This document shows, in pieces, positions 12,401 through 21,317 of a stretch of DNA of 64,000 bases. The translations under genes were made by a program, and so were the position numbers. This DNA is from Nomia melanderi. Its lineage: Eukaryota; Arthropoda; Insecta; Hymenoptera; Halictidae. The DNA is taken from contig NC_135006.1 in assembly GCF_051020985.1 (NCBI RefSeq), positions 18,555,501 to 18,619,500 on the forward strand, read 5' to 3'. Position 1 is the stretch's first letter. Every line of letters begins with the position of its first letter. The notes below the pieces were generated by a model. The model was not told the DNA's origin. It did no database searches and saw only the letters and a list, made by a program, of their open reading frames with translations.

Positions 12401-12993
12401 GGCTACCCGGCAACTCGCGGTATTGCTTCTCCGTTGTCGGAGAATTGTCGAATGGTACAGCGAATGCTGCGTTTGCCTAATATTTTCCAACGAGTGGCCA
12501 ACTTCTATCTTGGATATCGAATTACTCGCCGGGCAATGCTAGTAATATCGTTAAGCGATCGAGACTTTTCAAAAGCCGTAATCTATGATTTCCAAGTGTT
12601 TCGATAAATCGTTGAAAAAGATTGGCGTTGTACGAGCGTCGAACCGACTGAAAAGTCTAGCAGATAGAATCGTAACCTCGAACAGGTGCTCCCTAGTTTC
12701 CCGGTACACGCTAACCAAATAATCGTCCCGGACGTTTCCCCCGTGATTCCCGATCGGACAGATCGCCCGATCGCCAACACGGCGGCCACGAGTCAGCGTT
12801 CCGCGACATCTATTTAGGTATCCGAACCCTGCGTGAAAACGTTAACATGTTACAGATGTTCGGGCTGCACGGCGCGTTCTGGTTCTACGCGGCGGTGGCG
12901 GTGTGCGGTTTGTGCTTCGTGGTCTGCTGCGTCCCGGAAACGAAAGGGAAACAGTTGGACGAGATGAACCCGGACTACGCGCAGGCTCGGTAG
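3355..12993 (+). CDS. MFS sugar transporter, facilitated trehalose transporter (Tret1)-like
   Basis: Multi-exon gene: 3316-3417 (start codon 3355), 9512-9645, 10634-10880, 11101-11385, 11478-11730, 11995-12335, 12856-12993. All introns are GT-AG and the phases join without a stop into 486 residues, the usual size for this 12-helix plasma-membrane family. Seen in order: helix 1 from about residue 22; a loop 2-3 motif at 94-103 (GDWIMRRGRR); the E/R signature after helix 4 at 149-161 (VYISEISMPGIRG); PETPSYL at 209-215; WLRG at 230-233; the helix 7 motif QRFSGANAFNYY at 284-295; GRLPLL at 335-340; the helix 10 motif PISWLLIGELFP at 399-410 followed by R414; the closing PETKGK at 468-473. Family knowledge: such proteins carry trehalose or hexoses by facilitated diffusion; the substrate cannot be told from sequence. 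The ATG at 3355 has A at -3, but the frame is open upstream to the exon edge, so an upstream coding exon is possible. The frame continues past the TAG (separate entry). Confidence 0.93.
3829..3899. repeat. TACC tetranucleotide microsatellite
   Basis: Runs of CTAC with a few TATC and GACC variants. Confidence 0.95.
4564..4617 (+). CDS. Candidate alternative first coding exon of the transporter
   Basis: Inside the first intron, ATG at 4564 opens 18 codons (starting MKSDVPGRD) ending exactly at a strong donor, GAGAAG|GTGAGC. It is phase 0, so it would join the exon at 9512. An in-frame TAG lies immediately before the ATG, as expected for a first coding exon. The start context is weak (T at -3). 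The evidence is splice signal plus phase only; the size is small enough that chance cannot be excluded. Confidence 0.35.
5387..5430. repeat. 11-nt tandem array, 4 copies
   Basis: Unit TAAGAGCGCAG, three exact copies and one degenerate. Confidence 0.95.
5955..5983. repeat. GA dinucleotide microsatellite
   Basis: Uninterrupted AG/GA run within the transporter first intron. Confidence 0.95.
7738..7752 (+). CDS. Candidate alternative first coding exon (five codons) of the transporter
   Basis: ATG at 7738 is followed by four codons (MSAYQ) and a strong donor, ACCAG|GTGAGC, in phase 0 with the exon at 9512. The main first exon ends MSQ at the same junction. TTTTCAG just upstream (7730-7736) could instead be an acceptor, making this a 16-nt microexon. 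Support is by signals and phase only. Confidence 0.3.
8123..8161. repeat. 9-nt tandem array (GCAAAGTCG), 4 copies
   Basis: The last copy differs at one base. A second 9-nt array, AACTGACAA, follows at about 8236-8261. Confidence 0.9.
9401..9445. repeat. 7-nt tandem array (TTTTCCA)
   Basis: About six copies. It lies 66 nt before the transporter exon at 9512 and provides a pyrimidine-rich stretch. Confidence 0.95.
9512..9645 (+). CDS. Transporter exon: helix 1 and first outer loop
   Basis: Acceptor TTGTAG, donor ATG|GTAAGC, 134 nt, entering in phase 0 and leaving two bases of a Trp codon. It encodes residues 22-65: a hydrophobic helix with ALSMGTLSSGLAKGY followed by TSPAL, the typical end of helix 1 in insect trehalose-type transporters, then a polar loop with an N-x-T site (NDT). 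Confidence 0.9.
10634..10880 (+). CDS. Transporter exon: helices 2 to 4
   Basis: The acceptor used here (GTCGTAG, ending 10633) completes the split Trp codon; the donor is CAG|GTACGC. It encodes residues 66-148, including TQQEASWVASL before helix 2 and the GDWIMRRGRR loop. The pyrimidine tract of this acceptor is poor. A far better tract precedes an alternative acceptor ending at 10576, 57 nt upstream, which keeps the same frame open and would add 19 residues to the first outer loop. Confidence 0.88.
11101..11385 (+). CDS. Transporter exon: E/R signature to PETPSYL
   Basis: 285 nt, phase 0 at both ends (acceptor TGTCCAG, donor CAG|GTAAGC). It encodes residues 149-243 with VYISEISMPGIRG after helix 4, helices 5 and 6, and the cytoplasmic PETPSYL and SLQWLRG motifs typical of insect Tret1-like proteins. 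Introns on either side are short (220 and 92 nt). Confidence 0.95.
11478..11730 (+). CDS. Transporter exon: central loop and helices 7-8
   Basis: 253 nt, entering in phase 0 after CCGCAG and leaving one base (G) at the donor GTATGA. It encodes residues 244-327, with the large intracellular loop and then GLMFFQRFSGANAFNYY, the sugar-binding helix 7 motif of the family. The split Gly codon is completed by the next exon. Confidence 0.95.
11995..12335 (+). CDS. Transporter exon: helices 8-11
   Basis: 341 nt after acceptor TTCGACAG, ending CAG|GTGGGA in phase 0. It encodes residues 328-441. The loop 8-9 motif reads DIVGRLPLL, where most relatives have D-x-x-GRRPLL, so the second Arg is Leu. Helix 10 has PISWLLIGELFPLEYRG and helix 11 follows. 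A long polar outer loop (residues about 361-379) separates helices 9 and 10. Confidence 0.95.
12856..12993 (+). CDS. Transporter last conventional exon, ending at an in-frame TAG
   Basis: Acceptor TTACAG ends at 12855, phase 0. It encodes residues 442-486: helix 12 (FWFYAAVAVCGLCFVVCC), PETKGKQLDEM and a short tail, then TAG at 12991-12993. This is where the family normally ends. Unusually, the exon is not followed by ordinary 3' UTR: the same frame stays open with coding-like codon use for another 348 codons. Confidence 0.92.
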   Translation: MFGLHGAFWFYAAVAVCGLCFVVCCVPETKGKQLDEMNPDYAQAR

Positions 12994-13022
12994 TATAAGG
13001 CCTCGCTGACAGGCGGCCTGTC
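12994..13022 (+). promoter_or_regulatory. GC-rich hairpin just after the transporter TAG
   Basis: A perfect 6-bp stem (GACAGG 13008-13013 with CCTGTC 13017-13022) with a 3-nt loop begins 14 nt after the stop. A competing pairing AGGCC 12998-13002 with GGCCT 13015-13019 is also possible. Stable structure shortly after a stop is known to promote readthrough in some insect and viral mRNAs; a role here is inference. The base after TAG is U, which is not a classically leaky context. Confidence 0.35.
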
Positions 13023-14040
13023 CAATCTGGAGAAGGCGAACAAGCCTCTGCCAGGCGGAGCGTACCCGAACCAGCACGATCCGCGGGATCTGTACAACGG
13101 GGGTGCGGCCAGGGGCGCGCAGCCAGCGACCACCCATCGAACCGGTAGAACCGGACACCGGAAGTTGTCCGATTATTGCAACATCTTCGCCGAGAAGACC
13201 AACAGGATCGGTAGGAACGTCGAGAGCTTCATGCAGTCGCGCGGATTCTTCGCGGGACGTCGTTCCACGGACGAGGCCGCCGGCAGAAGTGCCGCGACGG
13301 CTGCGCACAGGAGCAACGGGGACGTGATCCGGACCGATTATCGGTTCCCCGATCGGCTGGAAGACCGTGTCGCTGCTCGCGAGGCGGACCGCCATCGCTA
13401 CGGCCGGCCCGAGCGGAATCACCGCGACCGATCCGTCTACCCGAAGACCGTGTACCCTCAGGGGAGCAGCGTCGAGAGCGGCTACACGGCGGCGCAGTCG
13501 CGACGGTCCAGGCGACGCGATTACGCGGACGTCTACCGGGACAGCTGGAACGCCGGACCGAGCGACACGGACGGGCCGAAACCGAGCCTGAGGAACGGGG
13601 CCGGGATTCCTCGCGGGCGGACCGACCGCCCGTACAGCTCGACCCTGCCCAGGCGGAGCAGGACCATCAATTTCAGGGATCAGCCGGACAACGCTCTCGA
13701 TTCCTTCAGGAATTACCCGAAGAGCCTCCAAGATCTCTCCGACCTGGAGTTGGAGGACGGGATCCGGGATCCTCGCGTCCCGGCTGTGCCCTCCTTTCTC
13801 TCCAAGGACAGGCAGTGGAGGGACGACTGGCTGCTGGACGACGGACACCGGCGTCGCAGACTTCACCGCGAGGAGCAACTCGAGGACGACTATCTCAGAC
13901 TGTACAGGAGCCTCTCGAGGCTCGACAAGTATTCGCCCGGTGGGAGGTACGAGCCGGGGCAGGTGCACTACGAAAGGGAGTGCCGGACATTCGGCAAGGA
14001 CACGGTCGCGTTCATCTATTACAAAACCTGTTACTTGTGA
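12994..14040 (+). CDS. In-frame 348-codon extension after the transporter TAG (candidate readthrough region)
   Basis: Directly after TAG 12991-12993 the transporter frame is open for 348 codons to TGA at 14038-14040. Third positions are overwhelmingly G or C from the first codons on, as in a translated exon, and no splice acceptor with a pyrimidine tract is visible between TAG and the open region. The product is hydrophilic, rich in Arg, Asp, Ser, Gly and Tyr, with no membrane helix. It includes LSDYCNIFAEKTNRIG (from residue 545 counting TAG as 487), an acidic stretch (SLQDLSDLELEDG, from 731), and a conserved-looking end (KDTVAFIYYKTCYL). The first in-frame ATG is at 13231, so a second cistron of about 269 residues is an alternative. 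I recognise no known domain. It would lie in the cytoplasm after helix 12. Other explanations are a recent nonsense change or a base error in a normally longer protein. Confidence 0.6.
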   Translation, partial: YKASLTGGLSNLEKANKPLPGGAYPNQHDPRDLYNGGAARGAQPATTHRTGRTGHRKLSDYCNIFAEKTNRIGRNVESFMQSRGFFAGRRSTDEAAGRSAATAAHRSNGDVIRTDYRFPDRLEDRVAAREADRHRYGRPERNHRDRSVYPKTVYPQGSSVESGYTAAQSRRSRRRDYADVYRDSWNAGPSDTDGPKPSLRNGAGIPRGRTDRPYSSTLPRRSRTINFRDQPDNALDSFRNYPKSLQDLSDLELEDGIRDPRVPAVPSFLSKDRQWRDDWLLDDGHRRRRLHREEQLEDDYLRLYRSLSRLDKYSPGGRYEPGQVHYERECRTFGKDTVAFIYYKTCYL

Positions 14041-14544
14041 TGCAGGAAGAACGGCGACAGGCTAGGGAACCACCTCGGAACCAGTTCGGAACATCGACGT
14101 CCCAGAATCGTTCGTTCTTTAGGGTGTTAGGTCCAACGAACACGCTGATCGTGATCGGTGGTGTACGATCTCTTCCGTAGAATTCTTGTTCTTCCGATAG
14201 GTCTCGCGATTGACATTCAACTCGGTTGAACATCGGTACGTCGTGATCAGTAGCGTAGAGTGGATTTCTTCGGGATTTTTCCTATCCGAGTGCTGTCGGA
14301 GTATCGCTCGAGCCCTGATTTCTCACCGGAGAGATCCGGCGAACGGTGACTTTGGATCGCCAGGTTCCTTCGCTGTCGATCCGAGACGGGTTCGGCCGAT
14401 AGTCCCGTAACGACGGCCCGCCGAACGCTTGGAACGGCGCGCGGGGATCGATTAGGATCGTGTTCGGTAGAGACGCTCGGTTTCGAGAGCGGCACTCGAA
14501 AGGCTCGTAATCAAAAGTGTACAATTTCTACACGCGACTAGCGT

Positions 14545-14550
14545 ATTAAA
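14545..14550 (+). terminator. Possible poly(A) signal ATTAAA of the transporter
   Basis: First AATAAA/ATTAAA-type hexamer seen after the TGA at 14040. It is a weak variant followed by AT-rich repeat sequence, and no GT-rich element is clear. None is visible between the TAG at 12993 and 14040, which fits transcription running through the extension. Confidence 0.25.
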
Positions 14551-14660
14551 TAGAAGATGGAGACGTTACGTTCGTAAGCGCCGAAAGATCAACGTTCGTT
14601 TTCCGTCTGACCAGTCTCTGCTCACATACCTTGTCCCCTTTCGGTCGTTGCGAGCCAAGG

Positions 14661-14678
14661 ATATACATATACATATAC

Positions 14679-14722
<44 letters not shown>
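14661..14722. repeat. ATATAC / AT microsatellite
   Basis: Compound repeat: four ATATAC-like units followed by a pure AT run. Confidence 0.95.
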
Positions 14723-14726
<4 letters not shown>

Positions 14727-15523
14727 TCCCCTTTTAGAAAGGTAAATATCACGACTGAACCATGCGAATTTTTCTAATTAGCCGATTCGTCTTTGTACTT
14801 TTGCCTTGGGAACTGTTTACCCAACCGTTATATTTCGACCAAGACGGATTCGCAACGCGTACACGTGCGAACACGTTTAGTTTCCGTCGGAACCGGAACC
14901 ACCGCGGACACCACGTCCGCGGATCTAGTCGAGGACCCTTCTCATCGGGACTAAAACAAAAGAACGCTCTTCCGTGCAACGTGCCTTCTCAAAAAGCACG
15001 AACAACTCTTTCGAGTGTACCGATCGGCCGGTACACCGTTGTACATACACACGAGAACGAGAGGATACGATGTATCCAACTATCGTACGATGCGGAGCCG
15101 GGGGTTGAAAACGGTTGATGAATCGGTGAACAAATCGGTTCCGGTTCTTCAAAGAATCGCGGGAACTGAAACGGTGCTGTAACGTAACTCGCGTTAGGTC
15201 GTCACCGAAGAGAAGCTTCGTATTCCAGATTCTTTCGAACATTTCATGGTTACGTATCCCACAGATACTTTCCTTTGAACCCGTTAAGAAGCAGTTTTAG
15301 AGGAAAAGTTCGAGGTATAAAGAATGAAACTGTCGCACCATCGTTTCAGTTTGCACAGCTATCTGGGTCAGAACCATCAAATAATTAGTTATCAACGGCA
15401 AATCCTGGGACCGTTTCAACCCCTGCGCGAGACACTTAGAAATAGGCTCGACAGACTGAACCGTCGATGATCGTCGGCGTTTCTCCTGGCGTGTTGGCCA
15501 CGCGACACGTTTTTCGGATCTCG

Positions 15524-15576
15524 ATACGCGACAATACGCGATACGCGACAATACGCGACAATACGCGACAATACGC
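15524..15576. repeat. 10-nt tandem array (GACAATACGC)
   Basis: Five related units, followed by GTAGAGAGAC-type imperfect repeats to about 15625. Confidence 0.9.
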
Positions 15577-17779
15577 AAAGTAGAGAGACGTAGAGTGATG
15601 TAGAGAGACGTAGAGAGATGGAAGACTCGTAGAGAGGAAAAGTAATCGAGGAAACGTTGCTCCTTCCAACGAGAGTTCTTTCAAGAGTAACGGACTGATC
15701 CGTCGAACCCCGTCTGCAGTGGCGTGCAGCTTCGCCGTCGGCGACGAGAACCAGCTGGCTGGTAACGGTCGATCCTTTTTGCGGTAGCCCTCGCGGTCGA
15801 CGCGATCGTGACGAATCGCTGGGACGATAATGGTAGTTTCTAGCGATAGGAGCGTGTAGCTACCATCCGAAGAAATACGTCTATTTTCTATTGAAATGCG
15901 TGGCAGGGAAGGAAGTATCGCGCAGGGAAGACCGGTCGAACAGACGTTACTTTTACATCCATTCCGACGATGTCTACGGCTGTGTCGCATAAACGGACGG
16001 AACGCGTATGTAGAACGGAGAGATTAGAGAAGGAATATTTTACAATGGGCTAAAGTTTACACACTCGGGCCTCGTTCTAAGGATTTAGCGCGGGGGCCAT
16101 TGACTAAATGATGACAATATTAATTGTAGATATTATACATGTATTATACATATATCGTTAGTACCTACATCCGCGTACTATCTTTCGTACTAAGTAATTA
16201 CTATGTAAATCGATCGAAATCGATCAAAATCGATCGCTATTGTACAATACGTTGGCTAGATACGGCGCGGAATGGAAGTCTTCGAGCGTTGCAGTTTGTA
16301 TATTTCTATCGTTAGGTTTGAACCGTTGTAATCTTTTGCTAGAAATGTTGAGGGATATTCTAGAATAATTAAACAGGAATGATCGACGGTTCGACAGTTC
16401 GACAGTTCGACAGTTCAACGGACAAAGTGTGCGATCAAATGTTGTTTCTCGCGAAATATTTTCGATTGGCAGCAATTTCGTAAACGGAAGAAAAGAAACA
16501 ACTTTAGAGTTTCAAATTTCTATGCACTCGAGTAATTCGATGATGCGCGATACGTGCAACATCTCTACGCTTGTACTGAACGTTCGAACACTTTGATTGC
16601 TCGCTGTACGCGCGAGTGTCTATAGACACGCGGCCGCCGTGAACTCGTTAAACGTTTGCCAAACTCGTAGAAATCGAAACTTGAAAATTCGGCTTATCGT
16701 GGGATCGACAACGCGGGGTCCTGCAGCGTCGTCGGCGGCCTCCTATCGAAGGATTCTCTACTCTCGCTTCGATTCCCAGAGACTTAAAAATGTACAAGTT
16801 GTTTCAAGATAAGCGCGAGACACGATTACCTAAAGGTAAAAGGTTTTCAAGTTGCCGTGAAAGTAACTTTCTTTCCTGTGAAAAGGGGCAATTATCATCT
16901 GGTTTCCTTTAAAATGATTCACATTTTTCCCCCCTAAAACGATACGGATAATCACAATTGCGTTGCATTGGAAATCTTGTTTACCGAGAGAAGAACAGAT
17001 TATTTTGTCGAAAGCTCGAAGGTGTCCTGTCGAATCGAGGACTTGAAACGAATAGAAGTAAAGTAAGCTTTTATTGCCGTCGACGATCGCTAGGATTTTT
17101 GTACAATTTTCGTCGGGACACGCGTTCGTGCAAAGTTAGACACGTGCAATGATACCATCCAATCTCAAAATTGAGAGAGGACTTCCCGTTTCGTAGTAGA
17201 GTAATATTAAACGAAGAAATACACGCGAACAGAAGGAACAACGGCATTTGTATTTTGTATTTTTATATAGTTTGTAGAAGCGTCGAATTTGCAGAAGGGA
17301 CGATCTGCACCTGTGATTGAGCGCCTAGTCTTCACGGATCAAAATATTTTTCATGGAATTATGATTGTTTCGTAGCGAAGGGATTCAGAGTGAAGAAAGT
17401 TGAGTTCGTGATCGTGTAAATCGGTTCGATCGTTCCAACGCCTCCTTCTATCCGAACGAATCGAGTTCGGCCGAGATCGGGGACGTTGAACACAGCATAT
17501 CAATGAACGTGCATCGTTTGCCTAATTTTTCCTCGCGTGATCGACTCGAGAGCCACGATCGACGCGACGATATCTTTTTCGGTGCAGCCTATCGGCAGGA
17601 CTTGTTGGATCCGTGATCGTTTACGGCCGTCAGTCGTATTCCTGTCGTAAACCGATACTGTAACGACGAGGACGGACTGTTCGATGCGTAGAGCAGCGTG
17701 TACTTGAAATCCTTACAATCGATTACCTTCGTAGAGCAGTGATTATAAATCAGAGTTCTCGTCTTTCTAATAGCCTCTA

Positions 17780-17797
17780 ACAACAACAGCGACAGCG

Positions 17798-17858
<61 letters not shown>
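17780..17858. repeat. CAGCAA hexanucleotide array
   Basis: About 12 units starting with CAGCGA variants. It would read as poly-Gln in one + frame, but the flanks contain stops, so no coding role is supported. Confidence 0.95.
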
Positions 17859-19917
17859 AGAAAACAATCCGAGACGCGATTAAACCAAACGGAACGAGAG
17901 AAAAACGAATCTGTAAACTGTCTCGAGTAAAACATATCTCCGTTTAGTCGATAGTGAAACTCTCAGCTGTCCCGGCGTTCACCGAAACGAAACAGGGAAA
18001 CGCAAAGAGTGGCATCTTCGAATATCATATCTATCTAAATGAATCTTTCTAAATGCTCAAGGGTTTGGACGCGGTATCGAATGCGAGAGGATAGCCGAGA
18101 AATCGGAGAATAAAACGAACAGTAGGTTTTACCGTTTAAGTTAGCGCCGGTGCAATGCTCGTGAAACGAGTGCACGTAGCTTAAGGAAAAGAAAAGGAAA
18201 CAAATACTTCGGAATTCTATACATACATGCATACGTATATACATGTATACATATACAATTGTACAGAAACGTTCTTCGACCATCGTAACACGAATGCATC
18301 TCGTTTCTCTTTAGCCATATCGAACAAAAAGCGTACGTAGTGGTATTCTTTCCGAACGAATCACTTCAAACGCGATCTATTCCTATAACTAGCAAGAACG
18401 TTTCTCCCTCTGCCTCTGTACCTCCTTTCTTCCTCCCTTCCTCCCTTCCTCTCTTCCCCTCCTCCTACCGTTCCTCTCTTCCTCACCGATTAATCGGGCA
18501 AAACTCCTTCTTTCGACTAAAGTAGCTAGGGAGGAGCAGCGAGTATAAAAGAAAGAAAAAAATATGAAATCTGCACTGTGCACTCTCGTGAATTGAAGAT
18601 TTTATCGTAATCGTAGGTGTAGCGATTAGGCGAATCGAAAGTCGGATACGATGATTCTCATTGCTGCAGATGTTTCCAAGTAAATACCTACATAGTCGCG
18701 CGACTGATCGAGGAGTCGTTTCATGCAGGCCGTGGTCGACCAGTTGTTTAGCCCGGGATCGAGGACCGATCGAGCGTAGTCGATCGATCTCTCGTACACG
18801 TACGAAGTCTAACGGATTTTTGCAATCATAGTTTACGGAAAAACATGGAGAAACATCAGCTTTCGTTCTAGCGAATCGCGCAACTTGAAAATGCAATTTA
18901 CGAGTCGAATTTCTATTTCCTTGGTGTTTCCGATTATGTAAACATTAAACATTTCTTTCCAAGCTGATCGAGAAAAATGATTGCGTGGCCCAACCTCTCC
19001 GAGGGAAACGGTCCCTGAACGTCGCGCAAGTCCGACAAAGCCGGCATCCGAATCAGAAAAGAATGTCTCATTCTTCCCGTTGAGAATAGTAATCGAACAA
19101 TTTGATACCCCGATCACGAAACGATAACGTGTGTCCGGGCATTAAAATCGTCACGGCCTGCAGAGTAGGTTATAGGAACATATAAACATAAACATAAGCA
19201 TAAACATATAAACATACTCGTACATGCATATATGATTATAAAGTCTTCTGTTTATCGACAATAAATGAACGCGAGCTATTTACAAGTTACTGACAATAAG
19301 CGGACACTCGAAGGAAGCGCTGGCCGTCACCGATGAGGGATGTTCAAACTGTAGATATGCTAAAGAGAGAATATTCCGAGAAGGTATTTTCCAAAAGCTG
19401 CGTACGTTAAGATTATACATAGTACTATGACAAAAGTATACATATACATATACCTGACCTAGCCTGAAATGGTCGCACCTAGCTTCGCTTGCTAGATTTA
19501 ATATTTTTGTAATGACGCTTAGACGTAGCTTGTTTGTACCTTTACAAAGTAAATCGGTTGAAATTTGCGCATCGTCGCCGACACACGACGTTCAAACGGG
19601 AACGCGCCGATTGTCCCGCCACTGGCAGCAACTGTTCAACTACTCGAACGGTCGAATCGACATTAATCATGTGAATCATTAACGCATAGAGAAAAATTAC
19701 ATGGAAATTTACATTTGAATACTCGGAGAATTGCAATGATTCCATTCGAAATTGACAGGCACAAACTTGAATGAAGCCTGGATCAAACTTGGATAGTTTT
19801 GTCGTAAAAAAATGTCTCGACAGTGACAATCGCGCGTTCCTACGAATGACCACCGTTCGAAATATACCGTCATCTCAAACCGTACGTGAATTCTCTGCGA
19901 TAGCGAAAACATCAAAT

Positions 19918-19961
19918 GAAAAGAAAAGAAAAGAAAAGAAAAGAAAAGAAAAGAAAAGAAA
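19918..19961. repeat. AAAAG pentanucleotide microsatellite
   Basis: Nearly pure run of about nine units. Confidence 0.95.
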
Positions 19962-20192
19962 TGGAAGATGGATGGAAGAGAATATCGATTTCTCCTCGTC
20001 GTCTGCATACGGACGTTGACGATTTCCTTCGATTGCATTCTATTCAACGGTAGTTGGACCAATCTGAATCGAAAGAGATCTTCGAGCTCGCGTTTGGATG
20101 GCCGTTCACCGATATCGAAACGATACGGTCAACCGTTGAATGGAAGTCGATCGGAGATGAAATACGAAAAGCACAAAACAATCCTGCCTAAA

Positions 20193-20201
20193 AGGTGGCG
20201 C
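20193..20201 (+). promoter_or_regulatory. CTCF-like core motif, third of a cluster
   Basis: AGGTGGCGC again, same orientation, so three cores lie within 1.07 kb around MED20. Core match only. Confidence 0.35.
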
Positions 20202-20613
20202 GAGATTCGTATTTTGAAAGGAGGGTCGCGCGCTTCCGGTCCAACGGACGCGCGCCGTGTATTTCTGTTACACGCGCGTTACCTATGTACTTAAGTCATA
20301 CAGTTTCGTTAGCATCTGCGTTTGTACCTCTCTAGAAGTAACGAACGAACACACCGAACACACGATCGCTAAAACGACCTTCGGCGGAACCAAACAAACA
20401 ATTGCGTGTTTCTTTAGAGATCCATATACACCTACGTAAATGCCAAAAGAAACCAGATATAATCGTGAAAAGAATACATGGCTTTTTCATTCACCCGACA
20501 CCTCCTCGCCAGCGGAACGAGTATAACCTTCGGAAATCCGAGATATTAAATCCGAACCTAAACCTAAACGCCTCTTCCTCCGCTCGACGTACAATGGCGG
20601 CCATCTGTGCTCA

Positions 20614-20622
20614 AGGTGGCGC
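20614..20622 (+). promoter_or_regulatory. CTCF-like core motif in MED20 intron 2
   Basis: AGGTGGCGC fits the CTCF core AGRKGGCRS, 62 nt past the MED20 exon 2 donor. It has the same orientation as the cores at 21254 and 20193. Confidence 0.4.
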
Positions 20623-20683
20623 ACTACGCGGCACGGAACGCGACGTGCCGAACATTCGATTTGAAAGTTGAACGATCACTCAC

Positions 20684-20826
20684 CGAGCTGCGGCACGGAC
20701 ACGTACGTCTCGCAATCGACTAAGAATTGACCCGTTTGCACGGCGCCCAGGGCAACCACTCTTTTCGTCAGGAACTCGATGGTCTGCGGCCCGGTTCTGT
20801 TCTCCGTCATCGGGTACTGCTGCAAT
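20684..20826 (-). CDS. MED20: MED20 exon 2
   Basis: Minus strand, acceptor CGATTGCAG, donor CTCG|GTGAGTG, 143 nt. With exon 1 it encodes residues 1-52 plus the first base of a Gly codon. It contains the conserved QTIEFLTKR and LGAVQTGQFLVDCETYVS segments of the MED20/TRFP fold. MED20 is a head-module subunit of Mediator, which links transcription factors to RNA polymerase II in the nucleus. The animal protein is about 210 residues, so about 160 remain. I looked on the minus strand down to coordinate 1 for the expected LHNSE-like and later segments and did not find them. Either a very long intron takes them out of the window, or this is a partial copy or a misjoined assembly. Confidence 0.85.
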
Positions 20827-21110
20827 CTGCAATCGGACGAAACGCCGGGTCAACGTTCAGGTTCGTTCGGGTCACCATTCAATCTCAACGAATACAATTG
20901 TCGGGAAGAATCGTGGAAAGATCGAAAGTCGAGACGGCGAAAGAACAATCTTCTCGAATGTTCTTTGAATCGCATCGTGCGTTAAACATAACCTCCAACC
21001 GAGGAGAAACGCGTGTGCCGCGTATAGTACGCGAAAACGATCGTCCGCTCCTCGGAGAAGCCTCGATACCGATACGCGTGAAAAGTATTTTCGTCTGTAG
21101 GATTACTTAC

Positions 21111-21124
21111 ACGGTGACACCCAT
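21111..21124 (-). CDS. MED20: MED20 exon 1 (Mediator complex subunit 20), coding part
   Basis: On the minus strand, ATG at 21124 encodes MGVT plus two bases of a Val codon, then donor GTAAGT (21110-21105). MGVT-V is the conserved start of MED20 in animals. The split Val codon is completed by the first base of the exon at 20826, and the joined text MGVTVLQQYPM continues the family sequence. The intron is 284 nt. The promoter region just upstream contains a CTCF-like core and a CCAAT box. Confidence 0.85.
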
Positions 21125-21253
21125 CATCGGCGGTGGTTTCCGATGCACCGGGACGAACAGAAGCAACGCTGCACGCAACACTTGTCAAACGAGGAGGCGC
21201 GTGTAACTTGAATTCGTTCCCGGCGGTGCGGTGCAACTGCGCACTCGCTCGAC

Positions 21254-21262
21254 AGATGGCGC
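21254..21262 (+). promoter_or_regulatory. CTCF-like core motif upstream of MED20
   Basis: AGATGGCGC matches the core AGRKGGCRS of the CTCF binding consensus. It lies 130 nt upstream of the MED20 ATG. CTCF is an insulator protein conserved in insects; binding here is inference from the core only. Confidence 0.4.
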
Positions 21263-21312
21263 CAACGAAACAAACGGTGCTGCCCCCTATAGAACCGGTA
21301 ACGTATTTTTCT

Positions 21313-21317
21313 ATTGG
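21313..21317 (-). promoter_or_regulatory. CCAAT box upstream of MED20
   Basis: ATTGG on the + strand reads as CCAAT towards MED20, about 190 nt upstream of its ATG, a normal position for an NF-Y site of a housekeeping promoter. Short motif, so weak on its own. Confidence 0.3.

Larger units (their letters stand above)
14041..20683. other. Non-coding stretch between transporter and MED20 exons
   Basis: It probably holds the transporter 3' UTR and, on the minus strand, MED20 intron sequence. AT-richer than its surroundings, with many microsatellites (14661-14722, 15524-15576, 17780-17858, 19918-19961). No exon with family resemblance was seen on either strand. Confidence 0.6.

Noticed and set aside
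12850..13968. 372-codon open frame on the minus strand
   Set aside because: It is the mirror of the G/C-third-position coding strand. The + strand frame is continuous with the transporter exon and splice acceptor, while the minus frame has no family resemblance, covers a known exon and has low-complexity Val/Pro/Arg composition.
15436..15990. 184-codon minus-strand frame
   Set aside because: It crosses the GACAATACGC array and shows no domain. It was checked as a possible missing MED20 exon and does not match.
17589..17867. Minus-strand frame beginning with a poly-Leu run
   Set aside because: The Leu run is the antisense of the CAGCAA array; the rest has no recognisable motif.
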